Of a DNA stretch of 64,000 bases, positions 14,501 to 24,249 are shown piece after piece. The stretch spans positions 682,001 through 746,000 of the forward strand of contig NC_092650.1 of the NCBI RefSeq assembly GCF_032118995.1, given 5' to 3'. Source of the DNA: Asterias amurensis. Lineage: Eukaryota; Echinodermata; Asteroidea; Forcipulatida; Asteriidae. The notes under the pieces are model-generated. The model worked only from the letters and a program-made list of their open reading frames with translations, was not told the origin of the DNA and did not search any database. The translations under genes and the position numbers were made by a program. How positions within the stretch are numbered: position 1 is the first letter of the stretch; every line of letters begins with the position of its first letter.

Positions 14501-17500
14501 TTGCTTATCATGTATTATACCTTTTGTAATTGTGTTTATTATTCTAGGTAGGCTGGCACTGCCCTGTGTGTACCTTAATTAACCCCCCTAGGGTGCCGGG
14601 GTGTAACGCCTGTATGACTGAAAGACCAGATGACTACGACCCACCAGCTGTGGGCTCCTACATTATGGATGATGCTGAGAAGAGAATACAGGATGACCAA
14701 GATCGCAATGATGCCTTGATGATGGAGGTGAGTTGTCTGTTCTGAATACGCACCCTAAGATTTTATTTCTCTGTATTGAACCGGAAATCCAGGGTAGTTT
14801 TTAACCCCCCCCCCCCCCCAAAAAAAAAAAAAAAAAGAATAAAAGATAATAAATAATTAATAAATAAATTAATAAATACATAACAATAACGGGGAGAAAA
14901 AATTCAAACTGCCTCTAACTACTGGGCGATCTCGGTGCTCTAATAAAATAACACAGCATTTAAAAAACACACTTTACTAAAACAATCAAAGCCACGGTCA
15001 TCGTCAGGAAGAAGTTTAAGATTAAGTAAAAGTATTGTCAAACTGTGGGGAAAGCAAGCAGAAACAAGAGTGTTTTAAGTTTCTACTGGCAGAGAGTGAT
15101 GTGCATTTGGCTGAGGTCTTCAGGAAGTGAATTCCAGAGTCTTGATGCTGTGTTGGAGTAAGCCCTGTCCCCGTAACTGGCCAGGCGAGTTCGAGGAACA
15201 TGGAGTGTATTGCTGATAGATAGACCCCAGGTCTTGGGTTCGAATCCAACCTGGGTAACATGCCTGTGATTTTTTTTTCAAAGAGCTCGGGCAAGTACTG
15301 AGGCAGTACTACAAACTCACATGTAAAACACGTTGTTGTATGTGGTGGGTAAAGCCAAAATTAATATTATTGACATGTTTATATTTAACAAAAATAAAAA
15401 AATTCAAGAGGACTATATGAATTATAACAACAGTCAAAAATAGTGAAACTAGGTAGCAGAAAAGACTTTTCTTAAAAAAGTTGCTGACGGCTTTAAAGAC
15501 GAAACTTTGGTAAACAAACAAACAGAATCCTCGGGGAATAGGTATTAAATATCAGCCACACACCAATGCTGACCACAGTTTATTTGAACAAAAGGGAATA
15601 CAACTTGTTACGGAACTGAACTTAAGAAGTGTAGATTAGATTAAAACTGGCACCAAGTGATGTCTGCTTAAAATATGATAATAATTTAATTTGATGGTCT
15701 TCGTTAAAGTGACGATGAAAGTGCTGATGATGACAGTGACAATGACAGTGCTGTTTATGGTAGTGTTGATGACAGTGCTGATAATGACCGTGACGATGAC
15801 AGTGCTATTTGTGGCAGTGTTGATGACAGTGACAATGACAGTGCTATTTATGGCAGTGTTGATGACAATGCTGATAATGACCGTGACGATGAGAGGCTTA
15901 TGATGATAATAACAATGACAGCACTGATAATGGCAATGACTGTGCTGTTGAAGACAGTGACTCTGAAGTGCTGATAATGACAGTGACGATGACAGTGCTG
16001 ATAATGACAATGACAGTAGGCCTACTGACACTGTTTGGAACACTGTAAGTACTCTCACTAATGCTGATCTACCAAACAACACACGATCTGGTCTGGTTCC
16101 CTGCCCCATCAACTAATGGTTTTTATATCTGAAATCAAGTCAAATCTGAAATCAAGTCTGCCTTTTGTTGGCTTACATCAGAACCATAATCGAAAGGAAG
16201 GGATACTATTGTTCACATGGTCCATAAATAAGCCTTGATGCAATACTTCAGTTGAGTCACCAGCCATTGTGAAACCAATCACTGTGGTTAATTCATCAGG
16301 CTGGTTTCTCGCTATGCTGAAGTCCAAAGCAACTTCAGAAAGCCATTCTGAACAGTATATATCTGGACTGATCCATTGTTCATTTCTTGCTTTGTCCCTA
16401 TATTATAGGGTCTTCAGGGACCAGACCAGAACCGTGAAATGTTTGATGATGACATCGATGAGATCATTAATGAGTTTGAGGATAGTATGACTTGAGGTGC
16501 ATGGACCGATACCAGTGCTGCCATCTCGCCCTGATTCTACAGAAAGTTCCCTCAAAATAAATCAACCTTTCCATGTTCTGATGAGCAGATATAAACAAGA
16601 TTTTGGAATTTTGCCCTCCTTGTGTAGAATATTTTTCTAAATTTATCCCAGATTGTTGCCTGAAATCTCCCTGATTGCAAGTTCAAATGATTGCAGCTCT
16701 GTCGTAACCTTCCAGGGCTTGATTTCACAAAGCAAGAAAATTCATTGTGAGACAAATTGCCAGTATCACCATAGTGATTTGTATTGTGACATCACACTTT
16801 GCTTAGCAACTACAGTTGATTTGCAGGTAAAATCAATCTCAGTTCTTTGTGAAATCGGCCCCGTGTACATCTCGTGTTTTATGAAAGTCTGAGGCTGTGT
16901 TTGAATTGATGGTTTGAACAGCGACTATGGCCGGATCTCTTCAGAGGTACATTCCTCGTCAGCGTCATTGCAGCTGGCGTCCAAAGCCTTAGCTGATTAT
17001 TACAGTTGCCGTCCACATGAACCAAGTTCTCTATTTGATGGACTTTTGTTTAACTTTATTGAGCAAAAGGGTTAACTATTAGTACACAGCTGCAAAACTA
17101 ACAAGTGCCAGGAGGACATTATTGTTCTCTTTAGTTAAAAAATGTCTTTGTTTCAGTCAGGCAGATAAACCTGACTGTTTAAGTAGTGAAACAGTTTGCT
17201 GACCCAAATTGTGCTCATTGTCTATTTCATCAAGTTAATTGTGTGTGAATTGAGGACCAACTTTATGTTCTGTAAATTTCTTGCCATTACGTACATGAAC
17301 TCAGTCATTTGTAAGCCAATCTGGAAGCCTGTCAACATGCAGCACTTGGCAATACATGCAGACAATTTAAAAAAGTTGAAACTTTTAAACTTTTACAAGT
17401 TCTGTTGGTAGTCCTGGGATTACGTGTAGGCTAAGGCTGCTGTTGCCCCGTTCTTGGCCTTGATGCCCTTTCAAGAGGTTCTTATGGACTTGAAAGTCTC

Positions 17501-20500
17501 TAATGGAATTTCCTTTTTTTATTTTCATAATGAAATTGGGGGTGCCTTGTGTCTTGGGGAAAAAAAATGTGGTTCTTTTAATCACTAGAAAAAGTGTGTT
17601 TCTTTCATCATTCCAAAGTTTACTAAGTGTCCTGACATTTCGACCTCAACTAGCAGAGTCTTTCCCAAAGGCTTAATGAGAAAAGCCTTTGAGAACGACT
17701 TTGCTAGGGTCCAAACACAAGGCTACCAACTACTGTGAATTTTGCATTTATACCATAGGCTCTTTTGGTTGGTAAGCAGTTTGCAATCAGCTAATTCTAT
17801 TTTCTCATTCCTTTCAAAATTGTTAGGGAAAAAAAACCACACAAAATAATCAGCCGATGCACGCTTCATCAGTGGTTGATGGCCAATGCAAGGGGTTTAA
17901 ACTGCATTAGATCAAGTGAAAGAAATGGTGCAATTGTGTTTTAAAAACACGAATCAGGTCCCACTTTCATGGGACTGCTTAAACCAGAACTCTGCGTTTA
18001 CGACTCCTAGATGCCCAATAGCACCACACGTTTTACAGCGGGCCATGAGCTGGGAGTTCTGTTGGTTTAAGAAGAGCCATGAAATTGGGCCCATTGGCAA
18101 ATTTTACTTAATTTTATTTTTTGGTTTGTTAAAAACCAGTGTATATAGTATGTATGTATGGACATTTCTAGATTTATTTTCTAATTACTGTTATGGATGA
18201 AGGAGGAGGGGGATTGGAGTGGGAGTCAGTCTTGGCAATTTAAATATTGTTTTGTTCTAACCTCGGATGGTGGGATTGCAGCCCTGACTACCATCACTAT
18301 AAGGATTTCAAAATCATTTTGTATACGTTCAGCCAAATTGTTACCAATCGTGAATTTTTGCATACTACTAGTGTGGCTTATTTTAAGCAACAACTGCAGT
18401 ATCAGAAGTTTTCAGAGTTTTAACCACATTCCAAGGGGGGGGGGGTGCCTTGCACAGCTGTGTACTGGATCTAATTAAGCATTTTCTACATATTTTGCGC
18501 CACTAACTCTGCTTAGCTGTGTTTATGAAATAGAAACTCTGATAATGCCCGCTCTGTAAGCAGAAAATATCTGCTTACAGGCTTTATGAAATGGGGAACT
18601 GGGTCATCACTACTTTACGGCCTATATGCATCAGAACTAACGCACTCTGCTTGGCAGGAAGTTTATGTTTTGACCAAAAGTCAAAAAGGGCATTGTGTAT
18701 TATCCATCTAGAAAAATCTTTTGATGTGTCACAGAAAATGTGAAATATTCAACCTCAATTACAAGTATTTTTAATAGAAAATACCTTAGAAAAGTAGAAA
18801 AGATCCTTTGTGGTTTATTCCTTGATATTTGAAATAATAAAGTTGTCACCCGATAAGGTGATCCCTCTGCTGCCCTTCCAAAGTTGTATCGTCTGTAAAA
18901 CTCTGGTGTAATCCCTGACTATCCCAAAACAAAGTTATTCACAAAATAACATAGGGCTACAATCCTAACCATATCTCGTTGGAACCCCTGACACTAAGCC
19001 CTCTTTCGCGGTCTGCGCTCCCATCAACATTGAGCGGGGGAGAGAAAGGGTGGCCCAAACATTTTTGTCGGGATCGTAGATAGCTAAGTTGGTAGAGCAC
19101 CAGCCGTCGATTTCACAAAGAGTTGGGACTCGTCTTATCTCGAGTTAAGACGAGTAACTCTTCCTAACTTAGGATTAATCTTAAGGTCTGCATGCTACAG
19201 TGCAGGGCTGGGACTCGTCCCAAGTCCTAAGATTAATCCTAAGTTAGGAAGAGTTTTGTGAAATCGACGCAGGACATTGCTGGTTCAAGTCCTGCTCTAG
19301 TCAATGTTCTTTGTTCAATTAGAAGAACATGAATGTATTATTGTAAATAACTATTGCTTATGTTTACTTAATATTGCTAAACGGTCTTCAAATTATGTTA
19401 CTCAGAACTGAAATACTATATTAAATATGAACATCAATCATTGTTTCATTTATTTGAGTCTATGTGAATGAATTTTTATTTGTTGTTAGTATTTATTACC
19501 CCATGTGGCTTGGCATGGCCCATCTTTTATTGGTCGTACATGTGCAATTGAGGACACTTTTTAGTACATAAAATTAAAGATTGTACATGTACATTAGTGA
19601 AGCTTTTGGAATACATAAAATATATCACACATATACGACTTTGGCAATGAAAGAGTTATAAAGAAATTAAAATTATTTGTTTGAAGCACTCTTCAAATTA
19701 ATGGCAATAACAACATTTAGTTAGTTAAGCCCGGTTCATACTTCATGCAAACGCGAATGCGCAGCAAATTTGATGTGAATTTGACGTCACATCCTCCTTT
19801 CGCAACGATTATTCGCAAGGGAGTAGAGCAGAGTTCAACTGCTGCGAATTGTTCGTTGCGAATTTGTGACGTCAAGATTCGCTTCGCATTCGCATGAAGT
19901 ACGAACCGGGCTTTAGCCTACTGCAGCGTTTGATAGTACAAAGCATTTTTGAGAAACTTTTTACTTTGAAGTTACATATATGTAAAAGGATAACAGTTAT
20001 ACGCCCCAAAATTTGAATCTGAGATTAAAGCTTCTCAGATTGTGTATACTATTAAGGATTATTCTTCCTGTGTCAACTTTTTGTTCCAGATTTTCGATTT
20101 TCGTTGCATTTTCTGAAAAATGCAACCACCTTTTTGAAATGAAATTTTTAGACGTTGCGTTTATTGTATACCAATATAAAATGTTCAAAAAAAAAAATAG
20201 GGACACTGCCAATAAAGAAATAGATGGCTCATTTGGTACAGCGCCGGCACGTTAATCCGGAGGTCGTTGGTTCAAATCCCATTCTGATCAATTCTTTGTT
20301 CAACCCAAAAATTCTTTTATTCTGTACATCCACATTTATAAATGGATTAAACAAATTAAAAGGTTTCACAAATTGTATTTAGTAAATACATCTTTTGTTT
20401 TTTGGTTTTAATTCAGATGGAACGGCAAGAGAAGATAAATGAGCAGAAAGACCGAGGTGCAAATTACCAGATGCTGGTAGAAACAGATGTAATGTCTTTA

Positions 20501-23150
20501 GTACCCAACACAGAGATGTTTCAATGTTTAATCTGCTTCGGGGATATTCCACAGGGGGAGGGAGTCATGCTGAGGGAATGTCTACATACATTTTGCAGGT
20601 GAGAAAGGTGTTGACAGTTTTAGGCAAGGGTTCTCTTTATATTAGACCTGATATTAAACGGTGGTAACAATTTGTTTGTTGGGGTGTTTGTTTGTTTGTT
20701 GGGAGGGAGGGTGTCGCAGAGGGCTCCTAGCTCATTTTGGTGTCCCAGGGATATTTGTCGCTGGAGAGTCTGTCCCCCTTTTGGAAGTTTTCACGGGCCC
20801 AGGGAGAAGGATTTAAAAAAGGGCGCTATCAGAAAGAATTTTGTACACAGCTCGCTGTATTTGGGGGACATAATCCCCTGCTACACCGGCACGATAATCC
20901 AGGGTTCGTTCGTTCGAGTCGCGCTGCAGTAAATTTTGTTCAAACCCAGAACTTTCCCTAACTTACCCATCAGTCAGTTTCCCTTGTGGTTTATTTACTT
21001 GGCATGTAATATTTGAGTATAATTCCTCCGTGCCCCCTAGTCATTACCTTGGTGCCCTTGAAATGCTCTTGTAGAAATTTACAAATTCCTCAAAGGGTGC
21101 CCGATATTAACCAAGGAGAAAATGTCTTGGTGCCCTTGCTCTTTAAAAAACAAAACGTACAGGCCTGACAACCACACCTTGTAGTTTAGGGTTTGAGATG
21201 CTTCACCAGATTTTAAGTACACGCTATTGCCCATGGTCATTGCCTTGGTGCTCTTGAAATGTTCCACTAGAGCGCCCTTTACCAAGGAGAAAATGTCTTG
21301 GTGCCCTTTGCCCTTTCAAATACTAAGCATCAAGGTCTATAATTCAATGTCTTTAATAAATCTCAACAGAGAATGTCTACAGGAAAACATAAGACACAAC
21401 ACAGAGCCTGTCATAATGTGTCCATACCAAGACGGAGACTACAGCTGCCCGGAAGTTATTATAGAAAGAGAAATCAAAGCGGTAGGTAATTTTTGTTTTC
21501 TTCTGATTAATGGGTTTGGATACTTTTTGTAAAACACAAAAGACGATGTTCAAAGATGGTTTGAAGATAATGGTAGAAGGCTTCCCTTACAATATTAATT
21601 GCTGGGGTGCTGTAGTTTTTCAGAATTGAGTAAAACAATGTCACAAAAAAAAGTGTTGTCTCCGAAGCCGAAAACTATTCTAGGACAAGGTACAATATCC
21701 TAATGCGACTCTTCTGAAAACATTGCTCTATGTTATTTTCAAATTTTTTTTTCCAAAAACTTGATGACAAATTAAGCTGAAACTTCCTACTAATTTAAAA
21801 AGGAAATGCTTTTTATATTTGGCCAACAGCTGGTCGGACCCCAAGAGTTTCAGCAGTATTTGAACCGAGGGCTAGCAGTAGCGGAGAATCAGGCATCGAA
21901 TGCCTTCCATTGCAAAACACCAGATTGTACAAGCTTCTGTTTCTACGATGACAACATTAACTTCTTCCCCTGTCCGGTCTGTAATAAGCAAAACTGTTTG
22001 ACGTGTAAAGCCATCCATGAAGGAATGAACTGTAAAGAGTATCAGGAAGATTTACTGAGGAGGTCCGCTAATGATCAGGCAGCAAAGAAGACTAAATTGA
22101 TGCTGGAGGTAAAGTTTTATTTTATTTTGAATCATTAGATATATCATTCCTGCTTCCTTTCAACCTCATTTTATTAACCCCCAAAGAATGTTACTGTTTA
22201 CTTTTAAGACACTGGACACTATTGGTAACTGTCAAATACCAGTCTTCTCACTTGGTGTAAATACACCAACAGACAAATACATCTTTGTAACCACCAATAA
22301 TTTACTTTTGAAATTAATTTTGTTTGCTAGAAAATGATCAAAACTGGTGAAGCGATCAACTGCCCTCAGTGTGGAATCATCATGCTGAAGAAAGAAGGCT
22401 GTGATTGGGTTAGATGCTCAATGTGTAAAACGGAAGTGTGTTGGGTTACCAAGGGACTCCGGTGGGGACCAGCGGTGAGTATATTTAATAGATGTTAAAT
22501 TTGCATCGTGGATGAAGAATATTCATTTTGGTTTTACCCGTATACACCGATAAGTGTTAGCAGTACTTTCCCAAGCTCTGTGAACAAAATATCACAGGCA
22601 CATAACTCTGGTGGGACTCGAACCCACGACCTTTGCAATTCAAGAGCAGTGTCTTACCAACTAGACCACAGAGGTGGCTAGCAGCAGTTTGAATCCTATG
22701 GATTATTTAGTGGCTGGATAGCCAAGCTAACATAGAGGCCTGATTACGAGAGTGGCTGGCCTAACTGGATTGTTGAATAGCTAGATGGCTAGCTAAATGG
22801 CTGGTTTCTCCATGTTGTGAAAAGCTAGCTGGTGCCCAGCTTTTATATGCAGCTGGCTGGCTGGCTTGTTGGCAGAGCTTTTTGTAAAGCTTGGTGGCTA
22901 GCTGACTGGTTGGCTTGCTGCCTGGCTGGCTGGCTGGCTGGCTGGTTAATAAGGGATTCTGTAAAGCTGGGTGGTTAGCACAGTTTGATGAAAAGATGGG
23001 TGGCTAGCTGACTGGCTGGCTTGGTGCTTAGCTGGCTGGCTTGCTGGCTGACTGGTTAACACAGCTCGCTGTAAAGCTGGCTGGCTAGCTGGCTGGTTAG
23101 ACCAGTTTTTTAAAAAGCTGGGTGGCTAGCTGACTGGCTGGCTTGCTGCT

Positions 23151-23181
<31 letters not shown>

Positions 23182-23535
23182 TTAACACAGCTCGCTGTAA
23201 AGCTGGGTGGCTAGCTAGCTGGCTGGTTAGACCAGTTTGTTAAAAAGCTTGGTGCCTAGCTGTCTGGCTGGCTGGTTAACACACCTTGCTGTAAAGTTGG
23301 GTGGCTAGCCCAGTTTGATAACAACTTAGTGGCTACCTGACAGGCTTTCTTAGGCTTGCAAGCTACAGTGATTAAGTTTACTTATGAGGCATCTTTGTTT
23401 CATTGCCAGAAATATAATTCTAATCATAATTTATTTTGATTTCTTCCTCTGTAGGGAAGTGGTGATATAACAGGTGGATGTAAATGCCGAGTTCAGGGGA
23501 GGAAGTGTCATGTAAATTGTCAGAATTGTCACTGA
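3784..23535 (+). CDS. RBCK1: RBCK1 (HOIL-1) RBR ubiquitin ligase with upstream SHARPIN-like PH exons
   Basis: Predicted exons: 3784-3960, 5362-5533, 10278-10349, 11173-11323, 11844-11940, 12651-12846, 13693-13856, 14548-14727, 20417-20598, 21370-21481, 21830-22108, 22331-22474, 23455-23535. All junctions are GT-AG and phase-compatible, giving 668 aa. An ATG at 10307 would give a 542-aa form without the PH part (human HOIL-1 is 510 aa). Order: PH-like ~1-116; LTM ~141-185 ([14 protein letters not shown]); UBL ~191-288 (QRWIIGQ); NZF ~346-365 (W-x-C-x2-C-x10-C-x2-C); RING1 from C440 ([12 protein letters not shown]); IBR ~502-590 ([16 protein letters not shown]); RING2 with catalytic Cys about 623 in [11 protein letters not shown]-terminus CQNCH as in human. 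In vertebrates HOIL-1 is a LUBAC subunit that makes ester-linked ubiquitin. The NZF has TL where human has TF. RBCK1 identity is very firm; the PH fusion is inferred from intron phase and similarity. AATAAA lies at 24241. Confidence 0.9.
4241..4460 (+). mobile_element. tRNA-derived SINE, family A
   Basis: An A-box-like TCATGGCCGACCGTTTAAG and a B-box-like GGTTCAAGTTCC are followed by the family's body (TGTACTTGAGCAAGATACC). Related copies lie at 14070-14205, 38936-39282, 44674-44790 and 50206-50480. Here the copy runs into a second repeat (TGCCTTCGTGCCCTTG family) after about 4460. Confidence 0.6.
4485..4615 (+). repeat. Interspersed repeat (CTTGGTGCCCTTGAAATGCTCC family)
   Basis: A sequence of about 90-130 bp recurs at 21045-21150, 21225-21315, 47520-47620 and 61870-61975. 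It shares TGCCCTTGAAATG, CAGTAGAAATTTA and ACCAAGGAGAAAATG. Two TTGGTGCCCTTG blocks flank the core. It is a dispersed non-coding repeat of unknown class. Confidence 0.6.
5100..5281. mobile_element. Fold-back element, GGTCCCAATTTCATGAGC family
   Basis: The left end GGTCCCAATTTCATGAGCTT is inverted at the right end as AGCAGCTCATTGGGCCCT, with a CTTAGCAAAA-rich interior. Other copies are at 10484-10726, 17957-18092 and 30704-30896, with decayed relatives near 18500-18605 and 41440-41530. This is a non-coding MITE family. Confidence 0.7.
5560..5772. repeat. (TTTG)n microsatellite
   Basis: About 48 tetramer copies with one 5-base interruption near 5671. It starts just inside the intron, about 25 bases after the donor of the second PH exon. 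It opens long low-complexity frames on both strands (CLFV or TNKQ repeats), which are not genes. Confidence 0.95.
5800..6189. mobile_element. TTAA-bounded fold-back element, family A copy 1
   Basis: A nearly complete palindrome of about 390 bp runs from TTAAAGGAACACGTTGCC to GGCAACGTGTTCCTTTAA, centred on CAAAATTTTGACCCCCAT near 5995. TTAA at both ends suggests TTAA target choice as in piggyBac-type elements, which is inference. Two further copies lie at 49043-49432 and 49475-49855. No coding capacity. Confidence 0.8.
6418..6494 (+). CDS. Possible alternative terminal exon giving a PH-only product
   Basis: A strong acceptor (CTTTTCAACTTCCCCCGCAG) is followed by 25 codons ([15 protein letters not shown] and onward) and TAA. 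It accepts phase 1, matching the PH exon that ends at 5533, and would give a 141-aa protein. No donor in the exon would keep frame with the LTM exon. No strong poly(A) signal was seen close by, so it may be a chance open stretch. Confidence 0.3.
7538..8608. mobile_element. hAT-like non-autonomous element (interrupted)
   Basis: It begins TAAGCTTGGGCGATATC and ends with the exact reverse complement, flanked by the 8-bp direct repeat TTCTCATA at 7530-7537 and 8609-8616. Eight-base duplications and GGGCGATA-type ends fit hAT-derived MITEs. The interior is rich in TATCGATA-like palindromes. About 720 bp of its length is a second element inserted at 7851-8560. No transposase is present. Confidence 0.8.
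7851..8560. mobile_element. Mutator-like (MULE) non-autonomous element nested in the hAT-like element
   Basis: Long inverted repeats start TAGCCTTGCTTAAGGCAGTC at the left and match the reverse complement of the right end with one change in the first 21 bases. Homology continues discontinuously for about 200 bp (CACCCGTATTC, CCGCATGCGG, AAGGCTGTCGG blocks). A 9-bp direct repeat AAATTAGTA flanks it (7842-7850, 8561-8569). Long TIRs and 9-bp duplications are the MULE signature. No transposase frame is seen. Confidence 0.75.
10484..10726. mobile_element. Fold-back element, GGGCCCAATTTCATA family
   Basis: The ends GGGCCCAATTTCATAGAGCT and AGCTTTATGAAATTGTGCCC are inverted. The inner arms CCTTGATAAAAACAGGA and TCCTGTTTTTATCAAGG are perfectly complementary. 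It lies in the intron just after the exon containing the short-form ATG at 10307. Confidence 0.8.
12912..13271. mobile_element. TTAA-bounded MITE, family B
   Basis: It starts TTAAAGGAACTGGACAATC and ends AGTGTCCGGTGCCTTTAA, with an interior of AACAAATCTCTGAAAATTT and CAGCTCTCCATGGCTTGTTA. A full relative lies at 53292-53655. Partial relatives lie near 11450-11700, 22205-22330 and 43085-43232. It is non-coding and sits in an RBCK1 intron. Confidence 0.75.
14070..14205 (-). mobile_element. SINE family A, reverse copy
   Basis: On the minus strand the tRNA-like head is at the right end (GTGTTGCCGTAACACG region) and a B-box-like GGATTCGAGTCCCG complement lies near 14125. CAAGTGTCTTGCTTAAGGAC matches the reverse complement of the family body. 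It is preceded at about 14010-14045 by a fragment of the CGCAGGAAGTACGAACC MITE family. Confidence 0.5.
15690..16015. repeat. Imperfect minisatellite (GATGACAGTGCTGATAATGA)
   Basis: Degenerate 9- and 18-base multiples built from GATGACAGTG, CTGATAATGA and GTGCTATTTATGGCAG fill about 320 bp of the intron between the NZF exon and the alternative last exon. It opens low-complexity frames on both strands that are not genes. Confidence 0.8.
16409..16495 (+). CDS. Alternative last exon: SHARPIN-like short isoform (PH-LTM-UBL-NZF)
   Basis: The acceptor TTTGTCCCTATATTATAG precedes 28 codons and a TGA. The phase is 0, exactly as needed after the NZF exon that ends at 14727. The peptide is acidic: [15 protein letters not shown], then [14 protein letters not shown] canonical AATAAA follows at 16556-16561, 61 bases after the stop. 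Splicing here would end the protein before the RBR and give 431 aa from the PH start (human SHARPIN is 387 aa) or 305 aa from ATG 10307. Rodent RBCK1 is known to have an RBR-less splice form (RBCK2), so truncation by splicing has precedent. An unrelated short exon remains possible. Confidence 0.6.
   Translation, partial: GLQGPDQNREMFDDDIDEIINEFEDSMT
16556..16561 (+). terminator. Poly(A) signal of the alternative last exon
   Basis: AATAAA lies 61 bases downstream of the TGA at 16493-16495, at a spacing usual for a compact 3' UTR. It is the main non-coding support for a transcript ending here. Confidence 0.5.
17957..18092. mobile_element. Fold-back element, GGTCCCACTTTCATGG family
   Basis: The left end AGGTCCCACTTTCATGGGAC is inverted near AGAGCCATGAAATTGGGCCC. 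AACCAGAACTC and GAGTTCTGTTGGTTTAAGAA form inner arms. Same family as 10484-10726. Confidence 0.6.
19076..19320 (+). mobile_element. tRNA-derived SINE, family B, interrupted by a MITE
   Basis: The A-box-like TAGCTAAGTTGGTAGAGCAC (19081-19100) and B-box-like GGTTCAAGTCC (near 19283) belong together. They are split by a fold-back insert at 19106-19268. CTAGTCAATGTTCTTTGTTC follows, as in the copy at 20216-20312. Confidence 0.6.
19106..19268. mobile_element. Fold-back MITE inside a SINE
   Basis: The ends GTCGATTTCACAAAGAG and GAGTTTTGTGAAATCGAC are inverted. GGGACTCGTC blocks and CTAACTTAGGATTAATCTTA inverted against AAGATTAATCCTAAGTTAGG form the stem. A relative with TTCACAAAG ends occupies about 16716-16862. 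Confidence 0.7.
19726..19914. mobile_element. Fold-back MITE, AAGCCCGGTTCATACTTC family
   Basis: AAGCCCGGTTCATACTTCAT at the left is inverted at the right as ATGAAGTACGAACCGGGCTT. The stem includes TTCGCAACGATTATTCGC-like and TTTGACGTCACA blocks. A second good copy is at 53044-53232 and a decayed one near 12034-12190. Confidence 0.8.
20216..20312 (+). mobile_element. tRNA-derived SINE, family B
   Basis: The tRNA-like part has GATGGCTCATTTGGTACAGC, GCCGGCACGTTAATCCGG and B-box GGTTCAAATCC, followed by CTGATCAATTCTTTGTTC. It lacks tRNA 3' pairing and has SINE tail sequence, so it is not called as a tRNA gene. A further decayed copy is at about 20875-20945. Confidence 0.6.
22610..22675 (-). mobile_element. 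tRNA-like SINE head, reverse
   Basis: The plus strand reads GGTGGGACTCGAACCCACGA then CTTACCAACTAGACCACAG. The reverse complement gives a B box GGTTCGAGTCCCACC and an A box TGGTCTAGTTGGTAAGAC. It lies in the last RBCK1 intron beside the CTGG minisatellite. Confidence 0.45.
22735..23345. repeat. CTGG/GGCTAGCT minisatellite in the last RBCK1 intron
   Basis: Runs of CTGG tetramers alternate with larger repeats of roughly 130-140 bp containing GGTTAACACAGCTCGCTGTA, AAGCTGGGTGGCTAGCTGAC and GGTTAGACCAGTTTGTTAAA. Two to three larger units are recognisable between 22960 and 23300. Confidence 0.85.
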
Positions 23536-23809
23536 ATGAATGAACTAGGAACCATTTATTGTGATAATAATAAGAATTTTGGGAGGCTATTCATCCTTAC
23601 TCAAAGCTTAGAAGCTGAATTGCGATGGACACGGCTACACTGTGTTCAAGCAGCTGGCATGCAAGAACGCCAGCCACATCGACCCATTGATTACCTTTTA
23701 CATTTTACCTTAGTTTTGTTTGATTCAAAGTTGGCGAAAGAAGATGAAGGTATCTTTGGGTCTTGGAGGATGTCTTTGTGAAAGGCTTTTCTTTCCGAAA
23801 GTCCCTAAA

Positions 23810-24206
23810 GGCATAGTATACCTTTAGTTTTTGGAACCGTTTGATTATTTTAAGGGGTCTTGGTGCTTTTTGTAGGACAAAAAAAACCCACAATGTCCAC
23901 AGATGATAATGATAGTTAGTAGAAAGCTTCCCTGAAAATATTACTGGCTGAGGTGCTGTAGTTTTTGAGAAATGAGTAAAACAATGTCATGAAAATAATT
24001 TTCGTCTCAGCGATTATGAGACAAAAATTATTTTAGCATGTAAAAACATATTTTCATTTCATTTTTTTACTCATTTCTAAAAAACTACAGCACCTAAGCA
24101 ACTAATATTTTAAGGTACGCTTTCTACCATCGTTATCTTCAAAACGGTGTAAGTTTAATGTAAATCTGTGGACATTGTGTTTTGTGTTACAAAAAGTACC
24201 CAAATC
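23810..24206. mobile_element. Large fold-back element in the RBCK1 3' flank
   Basis: The left half (AACCGTTTGATTATTTTAAG, CTTTTTGTAGGACAAAAAAA, AATGTCCACAG, GCTGTAGTTTTTGAGAAATG) is mirrored in the right half (CATTTCTAAAAAACTACAGC, CTGTGGACATTG, ACAAAAAGTACCCAAATCCT). A half copy occurs at about 21540-21720. It probably overlaps the RBCK1 3' UTR; AATAAA lies at 24241-24246. Confidence 0.65.
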
Positions 24207-24249
24207 CTTTGATCCTTTATATACCAGCGTAGATGAATACAATAAAACT

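Noticed and set aside
15636-16112. ORFs with TVIVTVI / MTVTMTV repeats
   Set aside because: Imperfect GATGACAGTG minisatellite in an RBCK1 intron; low complexity on both strands.
20216-20312. A functional tRNA gene
   Set aside because: It has A- and B-box-like sequence but no complete acceptor stem, and it shares 3' tail sequence with other dispersed copies, so it is a SINE. The same applies to 50206, 61437 and 22610.
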